From Phycisphaerae bacterium (GTDB taxonomy: Bacteria > Planctomycetota > Phycisphaerae > UBA1845), in assembly GCA_029260075.1 (NCBI GenBank), contig JAJDDY010000040.1, forward strand, positions 1 to 50,095: a stretch of 50,095 bases of DNA. Reading direction: 5' to 3'. A program made the position numbers and the translations under genes. The notes beneath the pieces are model-generated. The model did no database searches and was not told where the DNA came from. It saw nothing but the letters and a program-made list of their open reading frames with translations. Positions within the stretch are counted from its first letter, which is position 1. Each line of letters opens with the position of its first letter. Positions 10,556 to 19,848 of the stretch are shown in pieces.

Positions 10556-10727
10556 CGCATACTCCTCTGTGATGGCATTTGCGCCCCGAAACCAGTCCAT
10601 TCGGGCCGAGTGTGAAAGCAGCCGACGATTCAGCCGCATATAGGAAGGAAAGCGATGCGGCGATGCACACCGGAACTGAGAGACCATGGTCTGAGACGTG
10701 CCTCGCTCGACGAACCAACCGCCAGCG

Positions 10728-10755
10728 AGTCTAACCCGCGCCCTATGCGTGTCAA
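10728..10755 (-). promoter_or_regulatory. Sigma70-type promoter of the RRM gene
   Basis: Minus strand: TTGACA (10755-10750), 16 bases, TAGACT (10733-10728). Transcription from here would give a 5' UTR of roughly 165 bases before the GAGGAG ribosome site. Long leaders are common for cold-regulated RNA-binding proteins, so regulation at the mRNA level is possible, but this is an inference. Confidence 0.6.
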
Positions 10756-10814
10756 CCTGAAAACACGGGCAAACTCGTGGTGGGGTGCGTGACAGAATCG
10801 GCGTCGGGCACTTT

Positions 10815-10885
10815 TCAGAGCACCGGGCGCAAGCCCGGTGACACGCTGACGCAGGGAGTCCGCAGGCTGGCGCCTGCGGCTCTGA
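10815..10885. repeat. Bipartite palindromic element, TCAGAG/CTCTGA ends, 71-bp form (family D)
   Basis: The element starts TCAGAG and ends CTCTGA (exact inverted ends). It contains two hairpins. The first is CACCGGGC-GCAA-GCCCGGTG (10821-10840), a perfect 8-bp stem with a GNRA loop. The second is GCAGGCTGGCGCCTGC (10862-10877). The second half matches one half of the 58-bp elements at 12095 and 40652. No coding function is visible. Confidence 0.75.
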
Positions 10886-11104
10886 CTCGGCGCACCCCTC
10901 CCGCCGGAAGTGTCAAAGACCCCGCGTGGTGCGTACGAAATTGCGAGCGCTCGCGAGGGCCACGAATGGTAGTTATTACCGGTCGGAAACGCAGATCCTG
11001 CTTGTGCTCGGATTATGCGTACGGATGCCGCGATGTACGCTTCACTATCGCGCCGGTGGCTGGGGCGGCACCTAATAGAAGGCCGACCCAATTTCACTTT
11101 TTCT

Positions 11105-11134
11105 TTGACTTTCGGTGCCGTTTTCGGTTACGAT
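11105..11134 (+). promoter_or_regulatory. Sigma70-type promoter
   Basis: TTGACT (11105-11110), an 18-base spacer and TACGAT (11129-11134), about 90 bases before the start at 11225. It is the best-matching pair upstream of that gene. Use in vivo is inferred. Confidence 0.5.
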
Positions 11135-11224
11135 CCGGCGTTAGGGTGCGCCTCCATGTCATTGGGGCCGCGCGAAAGGGGCAGTACAGCGAGGGTGAAC
11201 GACGTGCTTTCCGGAGGTATCACT

Positions 11225-12001
11225 ATGGTTACTTTGAGACGGCGCTTCTTCTTTGGTCTTGTTTGCGCCGGCATATTCGGCGCCACGACGCGATCATTCG
11301 CCGAAACCTCCATCAGCCTCTCACTAGCCAAACCTGGGCCGACGACCATTCCAGCGGGCGTCGATGTGACCGTCGAGGTCCGCGCGACGTTTGACACGCG
11401 TCTCTCAGCCGTATCGTTCACGCTTGCCGCGTCGGGCAGCGTGGAGACGTGCATGGCCGGACGGTCCGCATCGCCGACCACACCGGCCGGGTTGACCTAC
11501 GTATCACCGGTTTCTCAGATCCCGTTCGATGGTCAGCTACCGCATGATCTCGTTGCGGCGCCGCTGACGGAAGTGCTGTTTGACGGCGACTTCGATGGCG
11601 CACCCGGCGGGGCGACGGATGGCCTGCCTCCTGGCGTGGGCATGCTCATTGAAGAAATCACCATCCGTGCGCGGGGCGTAGGTCCGCTTAGCCTTTCGCT
11701 CACAAAGGTAACCGCCGCGCACACCACGAAGCCGCCGGGCGGATCTCTGTTTGATGTGATGAGCGTTGGTGCCGGAGTACTGGCACTCACAGTTGTACCC
11801 GGTCCCGGCGACGTCAACGGTGACGGACTGCTCACAAACGTCGATGTCGCCGCGGTTCCTTCTTGTATGCTTGGTCCTGGTGCCGGATCGCCCGGCGCGC
11901 CGTGCGACGTATTCGACGTGGATGCCGAAGGTGCAGACGGCGACGTAGACCTCAAGGACATGGCGGTGTTTATGCGCATGTTCACAACGCGATGCCCGTA
12001 A
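11225..12001 (+). CDS. Exported cohesin-like/dockerin-like protein
   Basis: A 258-residue protein. The ATG at 11225 follows GGAGGT seven bases upstream, the best ribosome site of this area. Residues 1-27 form a signal peptide (FFFGLVCAGIFGATTRSFAE). The middle (about 35-195) is a beta-rich segment beginning IPAGVDVTVEVRATF and containing VSFTLAASG, which resembles cohesin-type or carbohydrate-binding beta sandwiches. The C-terminus (about 197-258) is a degenerate dockerin: GDVNGDGLLTNVDVAA, then DVDAEGADGDVDLKDMAVF with the second Ca loop stretched. Such proteins are frequent in planctomycetes and are presumably surface or matrix components. The first domain assignment is tentative, the dockerin good. 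Confidence 0.8.
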   Translation: MVTLRRRFFFGLVCAGIFGATTRSFAETSISLSLAKPGPTTIPAGVDVTVEVRATFDTRLSAVSFTLAASGSVETCMAGRSASPTTPAGLTYVSPVSQIPFDGQLPHDLVAAPLTEVLFDGDFDGAPGGATDGLPPGVGMLIEEITIRARGVGPLSLSLTKVTAAHTTKPPGGSLFDVMSVGAGVLALTVVPGPGDVNGDGLLTNVDVAAVPSCMLGPGAGSPGAPCDVFDVDAEGADGDVDLKDMAVFMRMFTTRCP

Positions 12002-12094
12002 TGCTACGCGAGAAACGAGGCGTGTCGAAGCACTAGTGCAGGGTCACACGTCCTCTTGTGGGTCCTTCGGGTTGGGTCGTAGCTTCCCGCAGCA

Positions 12095-12152
12095 TCAGAG
12101 CCGCGAGCGCCAGCCTGCGGACTGGTCGCGCCGCTAGCGCGGTGGACTCTGA
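12095..12152. repeat. Bipartite palindromic element, 58-bp form (family D)
   Basis: Bounded by TCAGAG and CTCTGA. Inside are CCGCGAGCGCCAGCCTGCGG and CGCCGCTAGCGCGGTG, each able to fold. The reverse complement of 40652-40709 has the same length and matches at most positions. It sits between the gene ending at 12001 and the giant gene starting at 12300. The rest of that gap shows no gene. Confidence 0.8.
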
Positions 12153-12299
12153 CCGATGCGACAGTTGTTTCGAGCAGAAACATCCGTACAGCACTGGTTC
12201 GACGCACAGCTTCGTATGTACGCGGCGCATGGAACACCAGGCCGCAGCAAGGCTACGGATATTGCAAGACGCGACGGAAGCGATTCGGAGGTAAGGAAG

Positions 12300-15200
12300 A
12301 TGAAACGATTGTGGAACCGCGACAACCGCCGACGAGCCTTGCTGTCGTGTGCAGCTATCACGGTGGGCTGGCTGGCCACGCCCACCGCCGGTCTGGGTGC
12401 ATCGCCGTATCGAACTGCGGATCGTAAGAACGATCCATACGTGCGTTTCGCAAGCCCAGCGCGTCGAACGGTCAGCTACGCCAAGGGCGCTTCGCGAATT
12501 TTGCGTGATCGCGTTTCGCTTTCCCTCGTGAGCGCACCGATTACGACGAACCCCGGATTCTCGAACGGTGGTATTAGGACCAGCGCCGGCCTGGCTGGTC
12601 CGATCAACAATGCGGGTTTCCTTTGGGTCGACACCAGTGTCATGGGCGTCAGCGACGCCGTGAACAACACCGGAACGATTTGGGTCGGTGACGGGTCATC
12701 TGGCGGCGGCAACGTCGGTCTTGATCTTCAAAACGACCTCTCCCTTTCGGGCACCGGCGAGATTTACTTCCTCTCGACAGCAAGCGTCGTAGACAACCAG
12801 CCGTTCTTGCAGGTAACGGGCACGGTGACGAACGGCGTGGATCACCGCATTCATGGTGGCAACGGCCGAATCGTCGGCCCCGGTCGTTTTGTTAACGAGG
12901 GTCTGGTCGATGCAGACACACCACTGCGAACGATTCGAATTGAAACAGCCGAGCTGACCAACGTCGGTAATCTTTGGGCACGGTCCGGCAACCTGAGAAT
13001 CAGCGTAGCAGACTGGAGCAACGAAGGCGTGGTCCGGGTTGCGCAGGGCAGCCAATCGACGATCACGGGGACGCTATTCACGAACCAGATGACGGGCGTT
13101 GTTGAGAGCGTCGCCGGTTCGTCTCTGTCGATCGGAGCGAACGTAACCAACTTGGGGCGAATCTCCACGGATGCATCCGGGGACGTGTCGATTACCGGTA
13201 GCAACCGCCGGGTGACGAATCTCTTGAGCGGCGTGTTCGAAGCGGACGCAGGGGCTATACGATTCGCGTCGACCAACGGGCTCTTGCAAAACCTCGGAAC
13301 ACTTCGCGCGAACGCGGGTACGATCGAGTTTTCCAACGGGATGGATGCGTTCGGCGGCGATCTCATGCTGGAGAACGGTTCAACGGCGTCCGTTCTCGTG
13401 GGCACAACCACCATGACGCGCGTCCGCACGTCGCTGGATTCCGACAGTACGTTCGCGTCCGTGAACAACGGTCGTGGCGCCGCCACGCTTACCTTCAACG
13501 GCATCGTCGACAATGCGGGCGGTACGCTGCTTGCGAATTCCGACGCTGCGGGGGCAGCCACGTTCAATCTTTCGGGCGTGCTCGTTGATGATGGTGGCAC
13601 GCTGCGATCGGACGGCGGGGTCTTTGCCGCGAGCAATCTTGAGATTGAAGAGTCGGGCGTCCTTGCACTTCAACTTCGCAACAGTGGTACGATGAGTCTT
13701 ACGAACGTGGCGTCCACCGCCGGGACCATCGCCGTGGACTGGACGGGCACCGGTGGGGCGCTGACGTTCAACAACTACCGATCGGAAGGCGCGACCACAT
13801 TGTTGAATCTGGCCGGTTGGTCAGGCGACGGTGGTTCGTTGACCATCTCCGGCGGTACGAATCTGGAAACCGCCGGTTTCATCGCACTCGCTTCCGGCGC
13901 GGTGCTCAGCGTTACCGGCGCCGGGTCACGCCTGGTCTTGCCGACCGCCACGAGTTCGGCGTCCACTTCGGTGGTCGACTTGGTTAGTGGGGGTCGCCTT
14001 GCCATTCCGGACTTGGCCGTTGGCGGCGATCTGCGGCTTCGCGGCGGTCGGGTCGAAGGGAATGTACATCTTGCGTCGACCGGCACGCTTGCGATCACCA
14101 GCGGTTCCAACACCATCGACGGCGATCTCTCCTGGGATGGTGACCAAGCAATATCGATCAGCGCGAACAGTGTCAATTTGTCCATTGGCGGCGAAGTGAA
14201 CGTCGCGCCCGGTTCGTCGATGGAGCTTCGCGCGAGCAGTGCCCGTTTCTTCGGCGCCGGGAACGTGACCAATAGCGGATTGATTCTCGGTGGCCCGACC
14301 GGCACGAACCAGAGTACGTTCTTCGATCTCAGCCTGACCAACAACGCGGACGGTATCGTCCGGGCGTTCCAAAATGGCGCCGCCACGGACACGCTTTTCC
14401 GAATTCGCGGTAGCGTCAACAACGCCGGGCTCATGGAAGCCGACGGGGCGACGCTTTACTTCGAGGGCGCCAGTGTCATCAACAGTGGAACGTTGCGTAC
14501 TACCGACAACGCGGCGCGAAGTCGCCTGATCTTCGTTGGCGGCTCAAGCGTTACGGACCAGGGGGGCGTAACGGACATTAACGGGGCTCAGAGTCGGTTG
14601 GAGGTTTCGGGCGGTTCCAATGTCGACCTCGGAATGTTGACCCTTGCTGACGGGGCTAGCGGCTTCGTTTCCGGCGCCGGTTCGGTGCTGACTTCTAACA
14701 GCGTCGTCGAAATCGGCGCCTCAGCAGCGTTCGACGTGGCCAGCAGCTCGCGCCTCAACGCAGCAGGTTTGTTGGTGAATGGTGGCCTATCGGTTCGAAG
14801 CAGCGCTGTCATCAACGCAGCCGACTTGTCGTTATCCGGTGACTTGACGATTCAAAGCAGCGCGGTGGTCAACGCTGCGGTCGTCGTTAACCCAACCGGC
14901 AGCGTAATCGCCAACTCCAGCGTGGGCACTTTTAACGGTGCCATGTCCATTCTTCGCGGGGCGACCGAAGCCGGGCTGTTGTCGATTCAGGCCAACAGCG
15001 CTCGAGTGAACGGAACCGGGACGATCACCAACAGCGGTCTCATTCGGGGCGGCGGCACATCGAACAACACAAGCACCTATCTCAATCTGAACCTGATCAA
15101 CAACGCCGACGGCGTGGTCCGTGCTTTTCGAAACGGTACACCCACAAACACGTTGTTCCGGTTGACCGGAACGATCGACAACGCCGGCATCATGGAAGCC

Positions 15201-18200
15201 GACGGCGCCAGGCTCTACTTTGAAGGGGCCAACGTCACCAACCGCGGCACGTTGCGTACGGTGGCGGGCGACGTGGCGAGCAGCCTCCAGTTCTTCGCTG
15301 GTGCTAGGGTCGTTGACGACGGCGGTACAACACAGATTGGTGGCGCGCTCGATCGGCTTGAGGTTTCCGGTGGGTCGGATGTTCATCTTGGCACGCTCAC
15401 ACTTGCTAATGGAGCGAGTGGATTTGTCGAGACGGCGGGTTCTTTCCTTCGCGCCGACAACGTCGTGCAGATCGGAGAAGCATCCAGTTTTCGGGTTTCA
15501 TCGAGCGGGCGGTTCGATACACCTGGCATCAGCTTGGACGGTCTCCTGAACCTTCAGAGCTCGGGCGTCGTCGAGGCGCCGGTCACCGTCAATCCAACAG
15601 GGCAAATCTTGGCCAACTCCAGCATCGGATCGCTAAATGGCGATGTGACCGTGCTCCGGGACGGTGGCGGTGCGGGAAGGATTTCCTTGGTCTCCAACAG
15701 CGCGCGGCTCAATGGTATCGGCTTGGTGACCAACAGCGGCTTGATCGAGGGCGGAGGCACGTCTAACAATACCAGCACATACTTCGACCTAAGCCTCACG
15801 AACAACGCAGACGGCGTCGTCCGTGCTTTTCGCAACGGAACGGCGACCAACACGTTCTTCCAAATTACCAATGACGTTCAGAACAGCGGCGTGATGGAGG
15901 CGGTTGGCGCCAATCTTTACTTCAATACCGCGACGGGGCAGAACGCCGGTTTGCTCCGCGCCGTCGACAACGCGGTCGCCAGCAAGCTCATTTTCGTCGG
16001 CGGTACACGACTCACGGATGCTGGTGGTGCAACCGGCATAGATGGCGCGCTAAGCCGGCTTGAGGTTTCCGGGGCGGCCAACGTCGAACTCGGAGCGCTC
16101 AGTTTCACCAATGGCGGTGGCGGGTTCATCAGCGGCGCCGGGAGCGTTGTGACGGCCAGGAACGTCGTGCCGTTGGGCGAAGCGTCTCAGTTCAGCGTTG
16201 TCTCGTCGGGTCGGCTGAACGCGGTCGGGGTTGATGTACACGGCGACCTCATCCTTCAGTCGAACGGCGTGGTGGACGCAGCCACAACAGTCAGCCCCAC
16301 CGGGCAAATTATCGCGAACTCGTCTACCGGGACGCTGAGCGGCAGCGTGACGGTAGACCGCGATGCCACGGACACCGGGCGGATATCTCTGGTCACCAAC
16401 AGCGCGCGATTGAACGGCAGTGCGGCTGTCACGAACAACGGATTGATTGAGGGCGGAGGTACGTCTAACAACGTCAGCACGCACTTTAACCTAAGCTTGA
16501 CCAACGAAGCCAACGGCGTCGTCCGGGCGTTCCGCAACGGGACGCCCACCAACACGTTCTTTCAGATCACGGAGACGGTTCAGAACAACGGTTTGATGGA
16601 GGCGGTCGGCGCCAATTTGTATTTCAATACCGCTAACCTTACCAACGCCGGCGTGCTCCGTACCGTCGACGACGTGGCCGTCAGCAAGCTGATTTTCGTC
16701 GGCGGGTCGCGTGTGACCGACGCCGGTGGAATGACGCAGATCGATGGGGCGCTCAATCGGCTGGAGGTGTCCGGCACGTCCAACGTCAATCTCGGCGCAC
16801 TCAGTTTCACCAACGGCGGCGGGGGTTTCGTCTCAGGCGCCGGCAGTGTGGTGGCTGCGACCAACGTCGTTCCCATCAGCGAAACGTCGCGATTCTCCGT
16901 CGTCAGCAGTGGACGGTTTGACGCGCCGGGCATCGATCTTGGCGGCGAACTCGTACTGCAATCCAGCACCGTGGTAAACGCACCCGTCACCGTGCTATCG
17001 ACCGGTCGGATCACCGCCAATTCCGGATTGACTTCGCTCAACGACGATGTCACCGTGCTCAATGACGGTGGTGGAGGGATCGGACATGTGTCTGTCGTAG
17101 CGAGCAGTGCACGCATTGCGGGCACGGGAACGATTTTCAATCACGGTGTTGTCGAAGGCGGAACCGACCGAAACAATGGGCTTACTCGAATAGACAACGA
17201 TATCGTCAACGAATCTGACGGCATGGTCCGAGCCTTTGCCGATGCGTCGGCCACGTCCAACAACTTCCAAATTTTTGGCGACGTGACGAACCGTGGCACG
17301 CTCCAAGCCGACGCGGCTACGCTTAGCTTGTCGAGCTCATTCGTGGACAACGATGGCGGAACGCTTTCGGCGATCAACGGCGGTCGAGTCCTGGTAACCG
17401 GATCGTTCGTTGGTGGATCGTCGGGCAGCGATGCGACGATTGACGGTGATGCCAGCCTGCTCGACGTGGCTACGGGCTCGCTCGTCGGGTTGGACTCGCT
17501 GAACCTCATCAATGGCGGAGACGCACGGGTCCGCGACACGAACAGCGTGTTGGCCATCGCATCATCGTTGAACGTCGGCGTAGACAGCGTGGCCACTGCG
17601 GGGATTCGCGGCCGGCTTCAGGCTACGGACTTTAATATCGACGGTACGCTCGCCGGGCAAGGCGGTACTGTACTGGGCGACGTGCATATCGGGGCGACGG
17701 GTAGCATTCTCGCCACGACGAGCACGACAACCATTGACGGCGACGTGACGACAACGTCGTCGGGCAGTCTGATTAGTGTGACCGGGTCCGGAACACAACT
17801 GCGGGTCGAGGGTGCAATCAACAACGCAGCCGACGCGACAATGTCGGTGAACACGAACTCGACGTCCATCGCTGGACCGGGCACGATCACCAACGCTGGC
17901 TTGATCGAGGGCGGCGGGCTCAACAACAACAACACGTCGACGATTTCCAAGCCGTTGATCAACAACGGTGAGGTGGTCGCGCGAAGACTGGGTACGTCGA
18001 CGGGAACAACGCTGCAATTCAACGCCGCCAATATCATGAACTCCGGCTCGATGACGGCTTCGGGCGTTCAGCTTCTGATCACCGGATCCACCGTCGACAA
18101 CAGCGGTCTATTCCGTGCTGAGAATGATAGCCTGTTCACGTTGCAGAGCAGTGCCGTCGTCAACAACTTGGGCGGCGGGGTCGAGGTGGACGGCGATGGC

Positions 18201-19793
18201 AGCGCGTTCCGTGTGCTGTCGCGGTCCGACGTGTCGGTCGCATCGATGATCATCACCGACGGTGGCGATGTCACGGTCAACAACGCCACGCTAGATGTCG
18301 CAAGCCCGTTCACGACGACAACGGGGTCCGTCGTAACCGTGGAGAACTCAGGCGTCCTCAACGGTCCTGGTGTCACAGTCAATGGCATCATGAACGCCGG
18401 GCGATCGACCGTCACCGCACCGACGACCGTTGGGCCGACGGGTGATCTGTTTGTGCGGAGTTCTTCGACGGCCACGTTTAACGCGCCGATTACGATTCAA
18501 ACCGACGGCGGAGCCAACAGCGGCGCCCTTCACTTGCTCGGGAACAATTTCCGGCTCGGGGGTACAGGCAACATCGTCAATGGCGGGCTCATCGAGGGCG
18601 GCGGAACGAGTACAAACAGCAACGTCTTCATCAACAAGGACATCATCAACGACGGGGTTGTTCGGGCGATCCAAAACGGTGCAGCCGTAAACTCTTCGCT
18701 CCAACTCGACGGCAATATCACCAACAACGGCGCCATGGAGGCTAGTGGCGGCAATCTTTTCCTCACCGGCGCCTCCGTCAACAACAATGGCGTTGTTCGC
18801 GCTGTGGACCACGCGGCCGGAAGTCGTGTAATCGTCAGCAGCGGTACGACCATCAGCGATCTTGGTGGATTCGGCGAGGTTGACGGCGCCGCCAGTAGTC
18901 TGGAAATTTCCGGCGCCGCAACGGCGACCTTTGGAACGCTGACGGTGACCAACGCTGGTGCGGTCAGTGTGACCGGTGCGGGGTCGCGACTCTCCGGCTC
19001 CTTAGTGACGGCGGCGGGAACAAGCGTTTCCGCGACGACTTCATCCGCGATCGGCATCGATGCGGGCGGGCTATCCAACGGCGGCACGTTGTCGGTCTCT
19101 GGTGGCGCAGGCCTGGCCGCTGCGGGGGCGGTCGTCAATGAATCCACCGGCACGATCGATCTCGATGGTACGGGCGGGTTCCTATTCCAATCGTCGCTGA
19201 CCAACAACGGCAACCTGGACTTGAACGCGACCACAGTGGACATTGACGGCGACTTGGCGTTCGGAGCGGGTGCCATGCTCGCGGCATCCGCCGGTGCGGT
19301 TCTGCGACTTTCCGGTGACTTCGCAAACGCCGTGACGGCGCCGGCTGACTTCGCGTCGCAAAATCTGGCGCTCAATCTCGACGCCTCATTCAACGTGGCC
19401 GACGCACTCAGGTTGGAAGTAGCCAGCGCGGATGTTGGCGCCCTCGCGACGGGCGGAGACAACAACTTCGGACTCGGCGCCCTGCGAGTCACCGGCGCCG
19501 ACGAATTCGTAATTCTTGTGGACGATTTTGATAACCCGCTCGATGGTTCGTTACTTGCGGATGCACTATACGTGTCCGAACTGACGATTGCCGATCCGGA
19601 TTCGAGGCTGACGCTGAACGGGTTCAATGTGTACTACGGCGTCTTCATCGGCGACCTCAGCCAGATCGACCTATCGGGCGGTGGCTCGTTAACACAAGTG
19701 GACGGTCTCGCGATCGCTCCGGAGCCCGGCACGCTGGTGCTGCTGCTCATGGGGTTCGGAATCTCCTATCGCCGACGTCGCAGGCAGGGTTAG
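12300..19793 (+). CDS. Giant repeat-rich exported protein with PEP-CTERM sorting tail
   Basis: 2497 residues. The ATG at 12300 follows GTAAGGAAG, and a signal peptide covers about residues 1-34 (ending GLGAS). The chain is rich in Gly, Asn, Ser, Thr and Val with short beta-strand repeats like those of autotransporter passenger or beta-helix proteins. A repeat of about 234 residues (702 bp) is clear. Its marker (NSGLIxGGGTSNN-like) falls near residues 654, 906, 1140, 1374, 1609, 1860 and 2089, each followed by NNADGVVRAFRNG and LEVSG blocks. The C-terminus is PEPGTLVLLLMGFGISY then RRRRRQG, a PEP-CTERM sorting signal processed by an exosortase, which is not in this window. Probably a surface adhesin or matrix protein. 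Overlapping antisense frames are shadows. Confidence 0.93.
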   Translation: MKRLWNRDNRRRALLSCAAITVGWLATPTAGLGASPYRTADRKNDPYVRFASPARRTVSYAKGASRILRDRVSLSLVSAPITTNPGFSNGGIRTSAGLAGPINNAGFLWVDTSVMGVSDAVNNTGTIWVGDGSSGGGNVGLDLQNDLSLSGTGEIYFLSTASVVDNQPFLQVTGTVTNGVDHRIHGGNGRIVGPGRFVNEGLVDADTPLRTIRIETAELTNVGNLWARSGNLRISVADWSNEGVVRVAQGSQSTITGTLFTNQMTGVVESVAGSSLSIGANVTNLGRISTDASGDVSITGSNRRVTNLLSGVFEADAGAIRFASTNGLLQNLGTLRANAGTIEFSNGMDAFGGDLMLENGSTASVLVGTTTMTRVRTSLDSDSTFASVNNGRGAATLTFNGIVDNAGGTLLANSDAAGAATFNLSGVLVDDGGTLRSDGGVFAASNLEIEESGVLALQLRNSGTMSLTNVASTAGTIAVDWTGTGGALTFNNYRSEGATTLLNLAGWSGDGGSLTISGGTNLETAGFIALASGAVLSVTGAGSRLVLPTATSSASTSVVDLVSGGRLAIPDLAVGGDLRLRGGRVEGNVHLASTGTLAITSGSNTIDGDLSWDGDQAISISANSVNLSIGGEVNVAPGSSMELRASSARFFGAGNVTNSGLILGGPTGTNQSTFFDLSLTNNADGIVRAFQNGAATDTLFRIRGSVNNAGLMEADGATLYFEGASVINSGTLRTTDNAARSRLIFVGGSSVTDQGGVTDINGAQSRLEVSGGSNVDLGMLTLADGASGFVSGAGSVLTSNSVVEIGASAAFDVASSSRLNAAGLLVNGGLSVRSSAVINAADLSLSGDLTIQSSAVVNAAVVVNPTGSVIANSSVGTFNGAMSILRGATEAGLLSIQANSARVNGTGTITNSGLIRGGGTSNNTSTYLNLNLINNADGVVRAFRNGTPTNTLFRLTGTIDNAGIMEADGARLYFEGANVTNRGTLRTVAGDVASSLQFFAGARVVDDGGTTQIGGALDRLEVSGGSDVHLGTLTLANGASGFVETAGSFLRADNVVQIGEASSFRVSSSGRFDTPGISLDGLLNLQSSGVVEAPVTVNPTGQILANSSIGSLNGDVTVLRDGGGAGRISLVSNSARLNGIGLVTNSGLIEGGGTSNNTSTYFDLSLTNNADGVVRAFRNGTATNTFFQITNDVQNSGVMEAVGANLYFNTATGQNAGLLRAVDNAVASKLIFVGGTRLTDAGGATGIDGALSRLEVSGAANVELGALSFTNGGGGFISGAGSVVTARNVVPLGEASQFSVVSSGRLNAVGVDVHGDLILQSNGVVDAATTVSPTGQIIANSSTGTLSGSVTVDRDATDTGRISLVTNSARLNGSAAVTNNGLIEGGGTSNNVSTHFNLSLTNEANGVVRAFRNGTPTNTFFQITETVQNNGLMEAVGANLYFNTANLTNAGVLRTVDDVAVSKLIFVGGSRVTDAGGMTQIDGALNRLEVSGTSNVNLGALSFTNGGGGFVSGAGSVVAATNVVPISETSRFSVVSSGRFDAPGIDLGGELVLQSSTVVNAPVTVLSTGRITANSGLTSLNDDVTVLNDGGGGIGHVSVVASSARIAGTGTIFNHGVVEGGTDRNNGLTRIDNDIVNESDGMVRAFADASATSNNFQIFGDVTNRGTLQADAATLSLSSSFVDNDGGTLSAINGGRVLVTGSFVGGSSGSDATIDGDASLLDVATGSLVGLDSLNLINGGDARVRDTNSVLAIASSLNVGVDSVATAGIRGRLQATDFNIDGTLAGQGGTVLGDVHIGATGSILATTSTTTIDGDVTTTSSGSLISVTGSGTQLRVEGAINNAADATMSVNTNSTSIAGPGTITNAGLIEGGGLNNNNTSTISKPLINNGEVVARRLGTSTGTTLQFNAANIMNSGSMTASGVQLLITGSTVDNSGLFRAENDSLFTLQSSAVVNNLGGGVEVDGDGSAFRVLSRSDVSVASMIITDGGDVTVNNATLDVASPFTTTTGSVVTVENSGVLNGPGVTVNGIMNAGRSTVTAPTTVGPTGDLFVRSSSTATFNAPITIQTDGGANSGALHLLGNNFRLGGTGNIVNGGLIEGGGTSTNSNVFINKDIINDGVVRAIQNGAAVNSSLQLDGNITNNGAMEASGGNLFLTGASVNNNGVVRAVDHAAGSRVIVSSGTTISDLGGFGEVDGAASSLEISGAATATFGTLTVTNAGAVSVTGAGSRLSGSLVTAAGTSVSATTSSAIGIDAGGLSNGGTLSVSGGAGLAAAGAVVNESTGTIDLDGTGGFLFQSSLTNNGNLDLNATTVDIDGDLAFGAGAMLAASAGAVLRLSGDFANAVTAPADFASQNLALNLDASFNVADALRLEVASADVGALATGGDNNFGLGALRVTGADEFVILVDDFDNPLDGSLLADALYVSELTIADPDSRLTLNGFNVYYGVFIGDLSQIDLSGGGSLTQVDGLAIAPEPGTLVLLLMGFGISYRRRRRQG

Positions 19794-19848
19794 TCTGATG
19801 GTTGGTTTTATTGATCGAACAGAGCGTACCTATGACGGTGATGATGCC

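Noticed and set aside
10777-11394. 205-codon plus-strand frame
   Set aside because: Starts in the bipartite palindrome and overlaps the better-supported gene at 11225 in another frame; Arg-rich and unnatural.
18530-19627. 365-codon open frame on the minus strand inside the giant repeat gene
   Set aside because: It is antisense to a gene with signal peptide, repeats and sorting tail; its Pro/Ser/Ala/Thr-rich product is a mirror of the GC-rich sense codons.
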